DNA of 64,000 nucleotides, taken from CAJGDV01 sp036667875. GTDB lineage: Bacteria; Bacillota_I; Bacilli_A; RF39; UBA660. Position numbers and translations under genes: made by a program. The notes under the pieces were generated by a model, which was given only the letters and a program-made list of their open reading frames with translations, ran no database searches and was not told where the DNA came from. Positions within the stretch are counted from its first letter, which is position 1; every line of letters begins with the position of its first letter. The stretch lies in the NCBI GenBank assembly GCA_036667875.1, contig JAVWTD010000003.1, forward strand, positions 1-64,000, in the 5' to 3' direction. This document shows, piece by piece, positions 1 through 8,461 of this stretch.

Positions 1-1724
1 ATCCCATTTGGAATAGTTATTGTTTTGCTTGTTCCAGCGTAACTTACAATTTTTTGATTATTTGTTGTTCCATCACTATTTCTCCCGTAAATAAAAGCGG
101 TTGCATCACTAAATAAGTTTTTATTAAATGATTTATTTCCTAGATTGGTTAATGTTGATGGTAAAGATATTGCAGTCAATTTATTATTATAAAATGATTC
201 ATAACCAAGTTCTTTTAATCCATTATTAAGGGTTAAATTAGAAACTAAATTAGTTTTAAAACTATAGTCTTTAATATATAACATAGAATTTGGTATAACT
301 AAGGATGCTATTTTATTATTTTCAAATGCTGCATAACTAATTTGAGTTATTCCTTCATTTAAAGTAACATCCGTTATTAAATTATTTTGAAAAGCATAAT
401 TTTGAATGTTAGATATGCTTCCTGGAATTGAAACCGTTTTAAGTAAATTTGATGCAAATGCTCTTTCTCCTAAAGTGGTAACAGTTGATGGTATTGTTAG
501 ATTAGTTAGTTTATTATTATAAAATGCTTCGTATGCAACAGTTGTTATGTTAGGTGGAATGGTAATATTTTCTATTTTATTTTCTCTGAATATTCCATTT
601 GGAATACTTGTCCAATTAGTAGGAATTTGAACCGATACTAAATCATTTACATAAAATTCAAGTCCTCCAAAAGAGGTAATAGAATTTGGTAAAGAAAGTG
701 TTTTCATGTGATTTCTTTCAAAACAATAGGGTCCTAAAGTGGTAACGCCTTCTGGTATTACTAGATTTTGGATATTGTTTGAAGCAAAAGCATGTTGTCC
801 AATTTTTTTCAGAGTTGATGGTAAAACAACAGATTCTATATTATTATACCAAAAAGCTTGGTATTTAATTTCTTCTACTCCCTCTGGAATAATAATTCCT
901 GTTATATTACCTTGATAGAAGGAGTTATCCCCTATTACTTTTGTTGTGTTTGGTAGATTAATATTATTTTTCTTTAATCCTCCATAACTAACAATTACTG
1001 ATTTATTATCTGTTCCATCAGTATTTTTTTCGTAAATAAAGGCTTGATTGTCTGGTAGTAGGTTATTATTAAATGCTCCTTTTTCAACAGAAGTTATACT
1101 TGATGGAAGAACTAGTGAATCAATTTTATTGTTTGAAAAAGCAAATTCTCCTATTTTTTTTATTGTTGGTGGAAAGAAAACAAAATTAATTTTTTTATTT
1201 TTAAATGCATTATTTCCTATATTTTCAACTGTAACTCCTTTAATTACTTGAGGTATAGTTACAGTAGGTCCGCATGTTTCACTTGTTTTATAGTTGGTAA
1301 TTGTTTTAGATGCTGGGTCAAAGTCAAAACAAGCTGATGGTGTTGTTGTACATTTTCCTCTATATACTCCGAGTGATTCTTCATACCCATAGGCACAAAA
1401 ATTTCCATCATAAAAGTTTTCAACATAAGTTTTATTTCCGTATCTAGAGATTATACCGGTTTTCCAATTTGATTTCTCTATTGTTGGTATAGTTCCTTCA
1501 GTTACGTCTATATCTCCTATTTCTGGATAATTTTCACTTGCTAAATAAGAGTTATAACTTCTTATGGTTGATTTAACTGATTCTAAAAAGGATTTCTTTT
1601 TGTTTGTTTCAATAATGTTATTTATTCTAGGATAAATTATAATACTAATTAAGACTAGTATTATTAGTACTGCTAGTAGTTCCACTAAAGTGAAACCCAT
1701 ATTTTTTTTAACTTCTTTTTTCAT
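1..1724 (-). CDS. Type IV prepilin-like leucine-rich-repeat (BspA/LRR_5) surface protein, 3' part outside the window
   Basis: My translation is open from an ATG at 1724 to the window edge (about 574 codons), so the gene is cut at its 3' end. Residues 8-22 read NMGFTLVELLAVLII, a classic type IV prepilin signal: Gly10 before the cleavage site, Phe11 at +1, Glu15 at +5, then a hydrophobic helix. A Cys-containing spacer follows, then many ~23-residue BspA-type repeats of the form AF-xNN-I-L-IP-x-V-x-IG, including two longer units with FIYE/FIYG and a GTD/GTT turn. The RBS AAGGTG lies just upstream. A TGTTATACT extended -10 (1742-1750) sits in the short gap after cca. Processing would need a prepilin peptidase, which is not in this window. 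It is probably a surface adhesin or minor pilin with a very large head; the ligand is unknown. Confidence 0.85.
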   Translation of the reverse strand, partial: MKKEVKKNMGFTLVELLAVLIILVLISIIIYPRINNIIETNKKKSFLESVKSTIRSYNSYLASENYPEIGDIDVTEGTIPTIEKSNWKTGIISRYGNKTYVENFYDGNFCAYGYEESLGVYRGKCTTTPSACFDFDPASKTITNYKTSETCGPTVTIPQVIKGVTVENIGNNAFKNKKINFVFFPPTIKKIGEFAFSNNKIDSLVLPSSITSVEKGAFNNNLLPDNQAFIYEKNTDGTDNKSVIVSYGGLKKNNINLPNTTKVIGDNSFYQGNITGIIIPEGVEEIKYQAFWYNNIESVVLPSTLKKIGQHAFASNNIQNLVIPEGVTTLGPYCFERNHMKTLSLPNSITSFGGLEFYVNDLVSVQIPTNWTSIPNGIFRENKIENITIPPNITTVAYEAFYNNKLTNLTIPSTVTTLGERAFASNLLKTVSIPGSISNIQNYAFQNNLITDVTLNEGITQISYAAFENNKIASLVIPNSMLYIKDYSFKTNLVSNLTLNNGLKELGYESFYNNKLTAISLPSTLTNLGNKSFNKNLFSDATAFIYGRNSDGTTNNQKIVSYAGTSKTITIPNG

Positions 1725-1741
1725 ATTTTCACCTTAATATA

Positions 1742-1750
1742 AGTATAACA
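1742..1750 (-). promoter_or_regulatory. Extended -10 promoter of the LRR prepilin gene
   Basis: Minus-strand TGTTATACT is a TGnTATACT extended -10 located 18 bases upstream of the ATG at 1724. No good -35 is visible. The same nonamer precedes several Tad/T4SS genes at 51-54 kb. Confidence 0.45.
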
Positions 1751-1751
1751 C

Positions 1752-1783
1752 AAAAAAAGAATTTATTTGAAATTCTTTTTTAT
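1752..1783 (-). terminator. Intrinsic terminator of cca
   Basis: AAAGAATTT and AAATTCTTT arms form a hairpin followed by a T tract on the minus strand. It overlaps the cca stop codon. Confidence 0.7.
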
Positions 1784-2854
1784 ATAATTAATGATTTTTT
1801 CTTTATCATTTTCTAGGTGGTAATTTAATATTTCTTTTTCCAAGTTTTTATATACTTCTTTTATTTTTAGGGAAGGTAGGATATTTAAGGCTTCACAAAT
1901 TTCCATTGATTCTATGTTAATATCTTTTGTTACTTTTATGGGTAGGTTCATATATTTTTTACTTATTGCATCTAAATCTATGTTATTAATTTGGGCTACA
2001 ATTCTTGAAATATAAAGGCCGTTTTCATAAAGTAACTCGTTTGTTAAGGAATAGTTTTTCTTTAGTTCTTTTATTTTTTTTATCATTATTTTTTCGTTTT
2101 TGGTAAAGTTAAAATCTTCTTCTGTTTCTAGTTGTGCCCAAACTCCTATTGCTTCGTTTGTGGCTACTATATTTTTTATGTTTTTTATTTTTAGGGGCTT
2201 ATCTAGTCCTAATTCTTTTATTAATTGTAATCCTTTTTTATTATTTGTGCTTGAAAATATTTTTTCTAGTTCTTCTTTTTTTCGGTAATTTGAAAGTGTT
2301 TTCAAGTTGTTTTTGTATTTTTTTATGTATCTTATTAATTCTTTATCTAAATTAAAGTCAAGGATTGTTGCAAATCTTACTGCTCTAAGTATTCTTAAGG
2401 TATCTTCTTTAATTTTAATTTTAGCGGGTCCAACAGTTTTTATTAAGTGGTTATCAATGTCTTTTTTGGCATCCATTTTGTCTATAACGTTTTCGTTTAC
2501 GTCAATACACATTGTATTCATTGTAAAGTCTCTTCTGAGCAAGTCTTCTTTTAGTGATTTAATATATTCAATTTTTACAGGCAATCTATTAAATTCATAT
2601 TTTAATTCTTTTCTCATGGTTGTTATTTCAAATATTATTTTGTTATAAATTAAAGTTACTGATCCATATTCGTTTGTGCTTCCTATGGCATTTTTAAATA
2701 TGTTTATTATTTCTTTTGGAGTTGCAGATGTGCAAATGTCTACATCACTACTTTTTCTTTTTAAGTAATGGTCTCTTACATATCCTCCAACAATATAGGC
2801 TTTAAACCCGTTTTCTTCTATCTCTTTAAGTACTTTAATAGCACTTTGATACAT
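1763..2854 (-). CDS. cca: CCA tRNA nucleotidyltransferase
   Basis: A 363-residue class II tRNA nucleotidyltransferase, which adds or repairs the 3' CCA of tRNAs in the cytoplasm. The N-terminal nucleotidyltransferase signature is clear: YIVGGYVRDHYL (about residues 20-31) followed by SDVDICTSATP, which carries the metal-binding DxD. RRDFTMNTM and LRILRAVRFA, conserved in the poly(A) polymerase/CCA enzyme family, follow. The length is slightly under that of Bacillus enzymes and no HD domain is obvious. A strong RBS, GAGGAGG, precedes the ATG. The gene follows hup but is separated from it by a terminator, so it is probably transcribed on its own. The tRNA-Asn genes in this window already encode CCA, so the role for those would be repair. 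Confidence 0.93.
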   Translation of the reverse strand: MYQSAIKVLKEIEENGFKAYIVGGYVRDHYLKRKSSDVDICTSATPKEIINIFKNAIGSTNEYGSVTLIYNKIIFEITTMRKELKYEFNRLPVKIEYIKSLKEDLLRRDFTMNTMCIDVNENVIDKMDAKKDIDNHLIKTVGPAKIKIKEDTLRILRAVRFATILDFNLDKELIRYIKKYKNNLKTLSNYRKKEELEKIFSSTNNKKGLQLIKELGLDKPLKIKNIKNIVATNEAIGVWAQLETEEDFNFTKNEKIMIKKIKELKKNYSLTNELLYENGLYISRIVAQINNIDLDAISKKYMNLPIKVTKDINIESMEICEALNILPSLKIKEVYKNLEKEILNYHLENDKEKIINYIKKNFK

Positions 2855-2871
2855 TATATTATCCTCCTCGC

Positions 2872-2897
2872 AAAAAAAAGGCTATTAAGCCCTTTTT
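2872..2897 (-). terminator. Intrinsic terminator of the HU gene
   Basis: Minus strand GGGCTTAATAGCC forms a short GC-rich hairpin followed by eight T residues, between the HU stop and the cca RBS. Confidence 0.8.
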
Positions 2898-2901
2898 CCA
2901 A

Positions 2902-3174
2902 TTAATTTAAAGCGTCTTTTAATTTAGATCCAGCTTTAACTGTAATTGCAACTCTTGCAGGAATTTGAACAGCTTCGCCAGTTCTTGGGTTGCGTCCAAC
3001 TTTTGCTTCTTTGTTTTTTGCATTGAAAGTAGCAAATCCAGTTAAAGTTACTTTACCTTCGTTTTTTAAACCTTCTGTAACACCACCTACGAATGCTTCT
3101 ACAGCACGAGCAGCGTCAGCTTTTGAAAAGTCGCATTGTTCTGCGATATAGTTTACTAAATCAGTTTTTGACAT
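2902..3174 (-). CDS. hup: HU family DNA-binding protein
   Basis: A 90-residue bacterial histone-like protein, full length for the family. The N-terminus MSKTDLVNYIAEQ, the arm motif GRNPRTGEAVQIPA (about residues 61-74) and the end VTVKAGSKLKDALN are diagnostic. It binds and bends DNA as a dimer and organises the nucleoid. It is monocistronic: an AGGAGG RBS and a TATAAT-like -10 (3199-3204) lie upstream and a terminator follows. Codon use looks better adapted than that of its neighbours (more C- and G-ending codons), which fits high expression. Confidence 0.96.
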   Translation of the reverse strand: MSKTDLVNYIAEQCDFSKADAARAVEAFVGGVTEGLKNEGKVTLTGFATFNAKNKEAKVGRNPRTGEAVQIPARVAITVKAGSKLKDALN

Positions 3175-3340
3175 TTAAATTACCTCCTATTTGTTTCTAT
3201 TATAAGCTATTTTGATATTACTTATATTTCCTATCTTGCTTACAATAAAAGAATAACATTTTTTAAATTAAAAAGCAATATTTTTTGTTGATTTTAAAGG
3301 AAAAAATGTTGATTTTTCTCTTTTTTGAAGGTTGATGGTC

Positions 3341-4717
3341 TTAAAAGTCACAATTTCTTGGTGTTCTTGGGTATGGAATAACATCTCTAATGTTATCAAC
3401 ACCAGTTAAATACATGAGTAATCTTTCGAATCCCATACCAAATCCTGAGTGTTTACATCCTCCAAATTTGCGTAAATTTATATACCAATAAAGTTCATCT
3501 TGTGAGACTCCTAATTCAGTCATTCTCTTTATTAAAACGTCTAATCTTTCTTCTCTTTGACTTCCTCCCATAAGTTCTCCTGAACCGGGTACTAAAAAGT
3601 CTACTGCTGCTACTGTTTCTAAATCATCATTTACTCTCATGTAAAATGCTTTTATGTCTTTTGGCCAGTTTTTTACAAAGACTGGTGATTTAAATTTAAC
3701 TTCAGTTAAGTATTTTTCATGTTCAGTTGCTAAATCTTCTCCATATTCTGGAGTGTTTTCGAATTTTACATTTGATTCTTTTAAAATTTTAATAGCTTCT
3801 TTATGGTCGATTCTAACTGATGAAGAATTAACAAATGAATTTAATTTATCTATTAGACCATTTTCAACAAATTTATCTAAAAATTGTAATTCTTGGAAAG
3901 CATTTTCTTTTGTATAGTTAATTATATATTTTAACATGTCTTCTTCGATGTCCATTAGTGAGTCTAAATCTGTGAATGCTATTTCTGGCTCGATCATCCA
4001 AAATTCGCTTGCATGTTTTTTTGTGTTTGAGTTTTCTGCTCTAAAAGTTGGACCAAATGTGTAGACTTTTTTATATGCAAGTGCAAATGGTTCTGCTTGA
4101 AGTTGACCGGATACTGTAAGACCTGCTTTTTTTCCAAAAAAATCGTTTTTATAGTCTTCTTCCTTTATTCCTTTACTAATGTCTAAAGTAGTAACTTGAA
4201 ACATTTCTCCTGCTCCTTCACAATCACTTCCTGTAATAATTGGGGCATGAAGATAAACATAGCCATTTTTACTGAAATACGAGTGTATGGCTTGTGCTGC
4301 TATACTACGTACTTTAAATGTTGCTTGAAACAAGTTTGTTCTTGGTCTTAAGTATGCTTGTTCTCTTAAGAATTCTCTTGTATGTCTTTTTGGTTGGATT
4401 GGATAGTCTTCAGGACAATCTCCTTCTAAAACTATTTTTTTTACTTCAATTTCAAATTTTTGTTCTTCTCTGTTTGATTTTACCAGTAATCCTGTTACTG
4501 TTATTGCAGAACCAATATGAAGTTTTGCTATTTCTTCAAAATCTTTTAGTTTGTTATCGTAAACTAGTTGAACACTTGTAAAATATGTTCCATCAAAGAA
4601 ATCAATAAATCCTAGTTCTTTTTGTTTTCTATGGTTTCTTATCCAACCTTGAAGTGTAACTTCAGTATCTAATAGTGTTTCATAAGTATTAAATACTTCT
4701 TTTAAATCTTTTATCAT
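3341..4717 (-). CDS. asnS: Asparaginyl-tRNA synthetase
   Basis: A 458-residue class IIb synthetase that charges tRNA-Asn with asparagine. An N-terminal OB-fold anticodon-binding domain (about residues 15-110, VTLQGWIRNHRKQKELGFI) precedes the class II catalytic core. Core motifs include FGPTFRAENSNTKKHASEFW (motif 2) and GFGMGFERLLMYLTG (motif 3), ending in IPYPRTPRNCDF. The GSGELMGGSQREERL segment and the absence of an Asp-type insertion favour AsnRS over AspRS. It is the last gene of gatC-gatA-gatB-asnS, 10 bases after gatB, under a T-box whose specifier reads as AAC (Asn). Having AsnRS means GatCAB here is probably needed mainly for Gln-tRNA. Confidence 0.94.
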   Translation of the reverse strand: MIKDLKEVFNTYETLLDTEVTLQGWIRNHRKQKELGFIDFFDGTYFTSVQLVYDNKLKDFEEIAKLHIGSAITVTGLLVKSNREEQKFEIEVKKIVLEGDCPEDYPIQPKRHTREFLREQAYLRPRTNLFQATFKVRSIAAQAIHSYFSKNGYVYLHAPIITGSDCEGAGEMFQVTTLDISKGIKEEDYKNDFFGKKAGLTVSGQLQAEPFALAYKKVYTFGPTFRAENSNTKKHASEFWMIEPEIAFTDLDSLMDIEEDMLKYIINYTKENAFQELQFLDKFVENGLIDKLNSFVNSSSVRIDHKEAIKILKESNVKFENTPEYGEDLATEHEKYLTEVKFKSPVFVKNWPKDIKAFYMRVNDDLETVAAVDFLVPGSGELMGGSQREERLDVLIKRMTELGVSQDELYWYINLRKFGGCKHSGFGMGFERLLMYLTGVDNIRDVIPYPRTPRNCDF

Positions 4718-4727
4718 AAATTTTCTC

Positions 4728-6143
4728 CTATCTTTTATCTACTTCTTCTTTAAATATTTTAGCAACGACTGCGGGATTTGCTTTTCCTTTAGTTTGCTTC
4801 ATTATTTCTCCTATAAAGAAATTAAAGACACTTCTTCCTTTTTTATATTCCATAACTGTTTCCATATTGTTTTCTATTAATGAAATAATCATTGGTTTTA
4901 GGATTTCTTCATCTGTTATTTGAGTCATTCCTAGTTTTTTTACTATGTCTGCTGGGTCAATTGAGTCTGTTAGCATTTTTTCAAATACTTGTTTTCCTTG
5001 TTTGGATGAGATTACATTATCATTTATTAATTTTATTAGTTTTGCTAAGTTTTCTGGTGTTACATTAAATTCAGTTATTTTAATATTTTCTTTATTTAAT
5101 GTACTAAGTACATTACCTGTCATCCAATTAGCGGCACTTGTAGGGTCAACTTCTAGTGTTATTAGTTTTTCAAAGTAGTCCGCTATATCCATGTCTTTTA
5201 CAATTGTAGTTGCATCTAATTCTTTTAAGTTATATTCTTCATAATATTTTTTTAATCGGTCAAACTGTAATACTGGTATTTCTATTTCATCTAATAAAGA
5301 TGATGTTATTTCTAATGGTGGAATATTACATTCTCTGAAATATTTATAATCTACTGCTTCGATTTTGTTTCTCATATGAATTGTTGTTTTTGTTTTTTCG
5401 TCAAATCTTCTTGTTTCTTGAATTAAGTTTCCTCCGTTTTCAAGTATTTCGTTTTGTCTTTTTATTTCATATTCTATTGCTTCTTTAACGTTAAAAAATG
5501 ATCCGACATTTTTAACTTCTACTTTAGTTCCTAGTGGTTTTCCTTTTTCTGCTAGAGAAATATTTACGTCACATCTCATTTGACCTAGTTCGGTTCTTGC
5601 AAGTGAAACATTACAATAATGAAATATTTTCTTTAGGGCATCAAGAAATGCTAATGCTTCATCTCCTGAATGAATACATGGTTCTGTTACTGTTTCTAAT
5701 AATGGTACTCCACATCTATTATAATCAATTAATGATACATCCCCGAAGTGATCAAGTGATGCTGTGTCTTCTTCTAAATGGATATCATGTATTTTTATTT
5801 CTTTTATTTCTTTTCCTACATAAATAGAGACATTTCCATCAATTCCTACGGGATAGTCGTTTTGTGTTATTTGATATCCTTTTGGTAAATCTGGATAATA
5901 ATAGTTTTTTCTATCAAATATAAAATATTTAGGTATTGAACAGTTCAAGGCTTTTGCCATTTTTAGGGCTTTTCTTATTGCTTCCATATTTGGAAGAGGT
6001 AATGTTCCTGGAAATGCTAAATCTATTTCGTTTACGTTTGTATTAGGCATTTCATTGTATCCATTTGTGGATGGTGAAAACATTTTAGTGTTTGTATTTA
6101 CTGAACAGTGTATTTCTAGTCCAATGGTTGCTTCATATTTCAT
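4728..6143 (-). CDS. gatB: Asp/Glu-tRNA amidotransferase subunit B
   Basis: A 471-residue GatB, the kinase and tRNA-binding subunit of GatCAB. The complex converts misacylated Glu-tRNA-Gln (and Asp-tRNA-Asn in some species) to the amide form. Diagnostic segments are YEATIGLEIHCSVNT at the N-terminus, YPDLPKGYQITQ, and IDYNRCGVPLLETVTEP. The C-terminal GatB/YqeY tail ends in MKQTKGKANPAVVAKIF. The length is standard. The start overlaps the gatA stop by four bases (ATGA), so translation is coupled. Confidence 0.95.
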   Translation of the reverse strand: MKYEATIGLEIHCSVNTNTKMFSPSTNGYNEMPNTNVNEIDLAFPGTLPLPNMEAIRKALKMAKALNCSIPKYFIFDRKNYYYPDLPKGYQITQNDYPVGIDGNVSIYVGKEIKEIKIHDIHLEEDTASLDHFGDVSLIDYNRCGVPLLETVTEPCIHSGDEALAFLDALKKIFHYCNVSLARTELGQMRCDVNISLAEKGKPLGTKVEVKNVGSFFNVKEAIEYEIKRQNEILENGGNLIQETRRFDEKTKTTIHMRNKIEAVDYKYFRECNIPPLEITSSLLDEIEIPVLQFDRLKKYYEEYNLKELDATTIVKDMDIADYFEKLITLEVDPTSAANWMTGNVLSTLNKENIKITEFNVTPENLAKLIKLINDNVISSKQGKQVFEKMLTDSIDPADIVKKLGMTQITDEEILKPMIISLIENNMETVMEYKKGRSVFNFFIGEIMKQTKGKANPAVVAKIFKEEVDKR

Positions 6144-7555
6144 AAATTACCTCCTTTTGCTATTTGCCCTTTATATTTTAATTCGTTTTCTAGGGTATAC
6201 GCTATATTTAATAGTTCTCCGTCTTTTCTTATTCCACTTGTAAGAGATATACCTATAGGCATTTCATTTACAAAACCTGTTGGAATAGAAATACTTGGGA
6301 ATCCTCCAAAGTTAGCTATAATCATATGATTTTCAAGTAATAAATATTTGTCGCTTAGTTTATCTAATATTTCTGTTTTTATCAAAGGTGCTACACTACC
6401 AGATCCTGGAAGTATTAAAGCATCATATTTTTCAAATAAGAGTGTAAATTTGTCTTTTATTACTCTTCTTATACGACATGAATTTAAATATAGTCTATTT
6501 TGATTTTCTTTTTGTAATACAAAAGAACCGATAATAAATCTTCTTTTTATTAGTTCTGAAAATCCTTTAGTTCTGGTGTTGAAGATTGTTTCTTTTGCGT
6601 TTTCTCCTTCTACTCTTGAACCAAAAGATATTCCTGTTAAATTTGAGTTATTACTTGTTGCTTCTGCACAGGAGATAATAAAGTATGATGGATATAAGGC
6701 TTTTAGTAGATTTCTATCTATGCTTATTTCTTCTATTATGGCTCCTAGGTTTTTTAATTTTTGGATATTTTCTTTATAGTTTTTGATTATTTCTATAAAT
6801 TCACTGTCGTTATCTTCTATTTCAATTATTTCTTTTATATAGAATAGTTTTTTGTTTTTTATATCGCCTGTTATTTTATCTGTTAATTTATAATTACTTT
6901 CGATTGAGGTTAAATCTTTTTCGTCTTTTCCTTTTATGGCGTCAACTACGATTGCTGCATCTTTTACGCTTCTTGTAAGTGTTCCTACATGGTCAAGAGA
7001 GCATGCGAATGGGAATAATCCATATCTACTGATTAATCCATAAGTTGGTTTAAATCCAACAATACCACTATAGATTGCAGGTTTTCTAATTGAGTCTCCG
7101 GTATCTGATCCTAGAGCGAAAGGTACTATACCTAAAGCTACACATGAAGCAGAGCCTGAACTTGATCCTCCTATGATTCTTTCTTTATTCCAAGGGTTTT
7201 TTACTACTCCTGTATGTCCTGTTGTTCCTGTTCCTCCCATTGCTAATTCATCTAGAACGGTTTTTCCAATTAATACAGAATCATTTAATTTTGAGATTGC
7301 TGTAGCATTAAAGAATGGAACATAATTTTTTAGAATATTTGATGAACCTGTTGTTGTTATGTCTTTAGTGGATAGATTGTCTTTAGCGGCATATGGTATG
7401 CCTGATAAAATGTTTTCGTTTACAGTTTTTTTTGATGGATTATCTATAATTGTTACGAACGAATTGTATTCTTTTTGGTATTTATGGGCTTTTTCTATTG
7501 ATTCTTCTACAATGTCTTTTCCATCAAGTAACCTTTTATGTAATTCTTCTATCAT
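6140..7555 (-). CDS. gatA: Asp/Glu-tRNA amidotransferase subunit A
   Basis: A 471-residue amidase-signature protein, the glutaminase subunit of GatCAB that releases ammonia from glutamine. The Ser-cisSer-Lys triad can be followed: Lys in PYAAKDNLSTKD, cis-Ser in IGGSSSGSASCVA, and the nucleophile region GSDTGDSIRKPA. The protein is full length. Its ATG shares one base with the gatC stop (TAATG), and its stop overlaps the gatB start, so gatC, gatA and gatB form one translationally coupled unit. Confidence 0.96.
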   Translation of the reverse strand: MIEELHKRLLDGKDIVEESIEKAHKYQKEYNSFVTIIDNPSKKTVNENILSGIPYAAKDNLSTKDITTTGSSNILKNYVPFFNATAISKLNDSVLIGKTVLDELAMGGTGTTGHTGVVKNPWNKERIIGGSSSGSASCVALGIVPFALGSDTGDSIRKPAIYSGIVGFKPTYGLISRYGLFPFACSLDHVGTLTRSVKDAAIVVDAIKGKDEKDLTSIESNYKLTDKITGDIKNKKLFYIKEIIEIEDNDSEFIEIIKNYKENIQKLKNLGAIIEEISIDRNLLKALYPSYFIISCAEATSNNSNLTGISFGSRVEGENAKETIFNTRTKGFSELIKRRFIIGSFVLQKENQNRLYLNSCRIRRVIKDKFTLLFEKYDALILPGSGSVAPLIKTEILDKLSDKYLLLENHMIIANFGGFPSISIPTGFVNEMPIGISLTSGIRKDGELLNIAYTLENELKYKGQIAKGGNL

Positions 7556-7845
7556 TATTCCACTACCTTTCTAATTTCTACTTCTCTTCCTTCTGTTTTT
7601 GATGCATTTTTAAGGATTGTTTGATTGTCTACGGTTCTTATTTCTTCATCGTTTCTTAGTGTTTCCAAAGTAACTGGAAATGGATAAAATAATGGTTCTA
7701 CATTTTTTATTTCTTCCATATTTTCTATTAATTCCATTTGTTTTAAGATTACTTCAAATTCGTTAGCTAGTGTTTCATATTCACTATCTTCCATGTCAAA
7801 CATTAATTTTCCTGCATATTCTTTTAATTTTTCTTTTTCTATCAT
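7555..7845 (-). CDS. gatC: Asp/Glu-tRNA amidotransferase subunit C
   Basis: A 96-residue GatC, the small subunit that wraps GatA and GatB together. KEKLKEYAGKLMFDMEDSEYETLANEFEVILKQ reads as the usual helical N-terminal half, and VEPLFYPFP is the conserved linker segment. It is the first gene of the gatCAB-asnS operon, with the RBS AAAGGAGG just before the ATG and the T-box leader directly upstream. Confidence 0.9.
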   Translation of the reverse strand: MIEKEKLKEYAGKLMFDMEDSEYETLANEFEVILKQMELIENMEEIKNVEPLFYPFPVTLETLRNDEEIRTVDNQTILKNASKTEGREVEIRKVVE

Positions 7846-7867
7846 TTATATTCCTCCTTTATTGTAT

Positions 7868-8100
7868 AAAAAAAACAGTGTTCTATCCCACAAGGGACGA
7901 ATTCTGTTATATATCCGCGGTACCACCCAATTTACCATATAAATGGTCTCTCTAACATGATAACGGGTTAGTCCGATAAAACTTACTTAATTTCAGATTT
8001 ATAGCTCCTAAGTGTTTTTCTTAATATACTTAATTGTTAGTTTTCACCTTGTCTAACTCTCTTTATATTAGTTTTATTAGTACTCTCTTATTCTTAGCTT
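7868..8100 (-). promoter_or_regulatory. T-box riboswitch, probable Asn specifier, controlling gatCAB-asnS
   Basis: The minus strand carries the conserved T-box TGGGTGGTACCGCGG (about 7914-7928), followed by a CCC/GGG-centred hairpin and an eight-T tract (7868-7908): the antiterminator/terminator switch. At the 5' end AGAGAGTA gives the S-turn AGTA, and CTAAG/CTTAG close the base of stem I. Just before CTTAG the loop reads GAAAAACA. Placing the specifier next to the purine before the stem gives AAC (Asn). The distal hairpin GTTAG/CTAAC holds AAGGTGAAA. Uncharged tRNA-Asn would stabilise the antiterminator and switch on gatCAB-asnS. Only about 12 bases separate it from an upstream tRNA-Asn gene in the same orientation. 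Confidence 0.9.
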
Positions 8101-8112
8101 TTAAATAAAAAG

Positions 8113-8188
8113 TGGCGCCTAATGTAGGACTCGAACCTACGACCTAACGGTTAACAGCCGTGCGCTCTACCAACTGAGCTAAACAAGC
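8113..8188 (-). tRNA. tRNA-Asn (GUU), copy nearest the T-box
   Basis: A 76-nt tRNA with encoded CCA. D arm GCTC/GAGC, anticodon loop CTGTTAA with anticodon GTT, and T arm GTAGG-TTCGAGT-CCTAC are clear. The acceptor stem GCTTGTT/ATTAGGC has two G-U pairs and a U-U mismatch at 6-67, and position 27-43 is C-U. The D and T arms are perfect. The first 55 transcript-distal bases are duplicated across the adjacent assembly gap. Confidence 0.88.
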
Positions 8189-8192
8189 AAAT

Positions 8193-8292
8193 NNNNNNNN
8201 NNNNNNNNNNNNNNNNNNNNNNNNNNNNNNNNNNNNNNNNNNNNNNNNNNNNNNNNNNNNNNNNNNNNNNNNNNNNNNNNNNNNNNNNNNNN
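8193..8292. other. Assembly gap of exactly 100 N with duplicated flanks
   Basis: The 55 bases before the gap (8138-8192) are identical to the 55 after it (8293-8347). This is the signature of two contigs that overlap by one k-mer and were scaffolded without merging. No sequence need be missing, although the number of tandem tRNA-Asn units cannot be fixed because the repeat is longer than 55 bases. Confidence 0.9.
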
Positions 8293-8343
8293 TACGACCT
8301 AACGGTTAACAGCCGTGCGCTCTACCAACTGAGCTAAACAAGC
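8293..8343 (-). other. Partial tRNA-Asn, contig-end duplicate (probable artefact)
   Basis: The 5' two thirds of the same tRNA-Asn, cut by the gap. It lies within the 55-base duplicate of 8138-8192 and probably represents the same molecule as the copy at 8113-8188, not a third gene. Confidence 0.8.
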
Positions 8344-8353
8344 AAATAATAAA

Positions 8354-8429
8354 TGGCGCCTAATGTAGGACTCGAACCTACGACCTAACGGTTAACAGCC
8401 GTGCGCTCTACCAACTGAGCTAAACAAGC
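8354..8429 (-). tRNA. tRNA-Asn (GUU), promoter-proximal copy
   Basis: A complete 76-nt tRNA identical to the copy at 8113-8188, including encoded CCA and the imperfect acceptor stem. Identity of two copies argues that the U-U mismatch is genuine. It lies about 30 bases downstream of a consensus promoter and is first in the tRNA-T-box-gatCAB-asnS arrangement. Confidence 0.88.
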
Positions 8430-8461
8430 AAATCATAGACAAACACCTGTCTACGCATTTA

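Noticed and set aside
8293..8343. A third tRNA-Asn gene
   Set aside because: It is wholly inside the 55-base duplicate of the other contig end, so it most probably is the same tRNA as 8113-8188.
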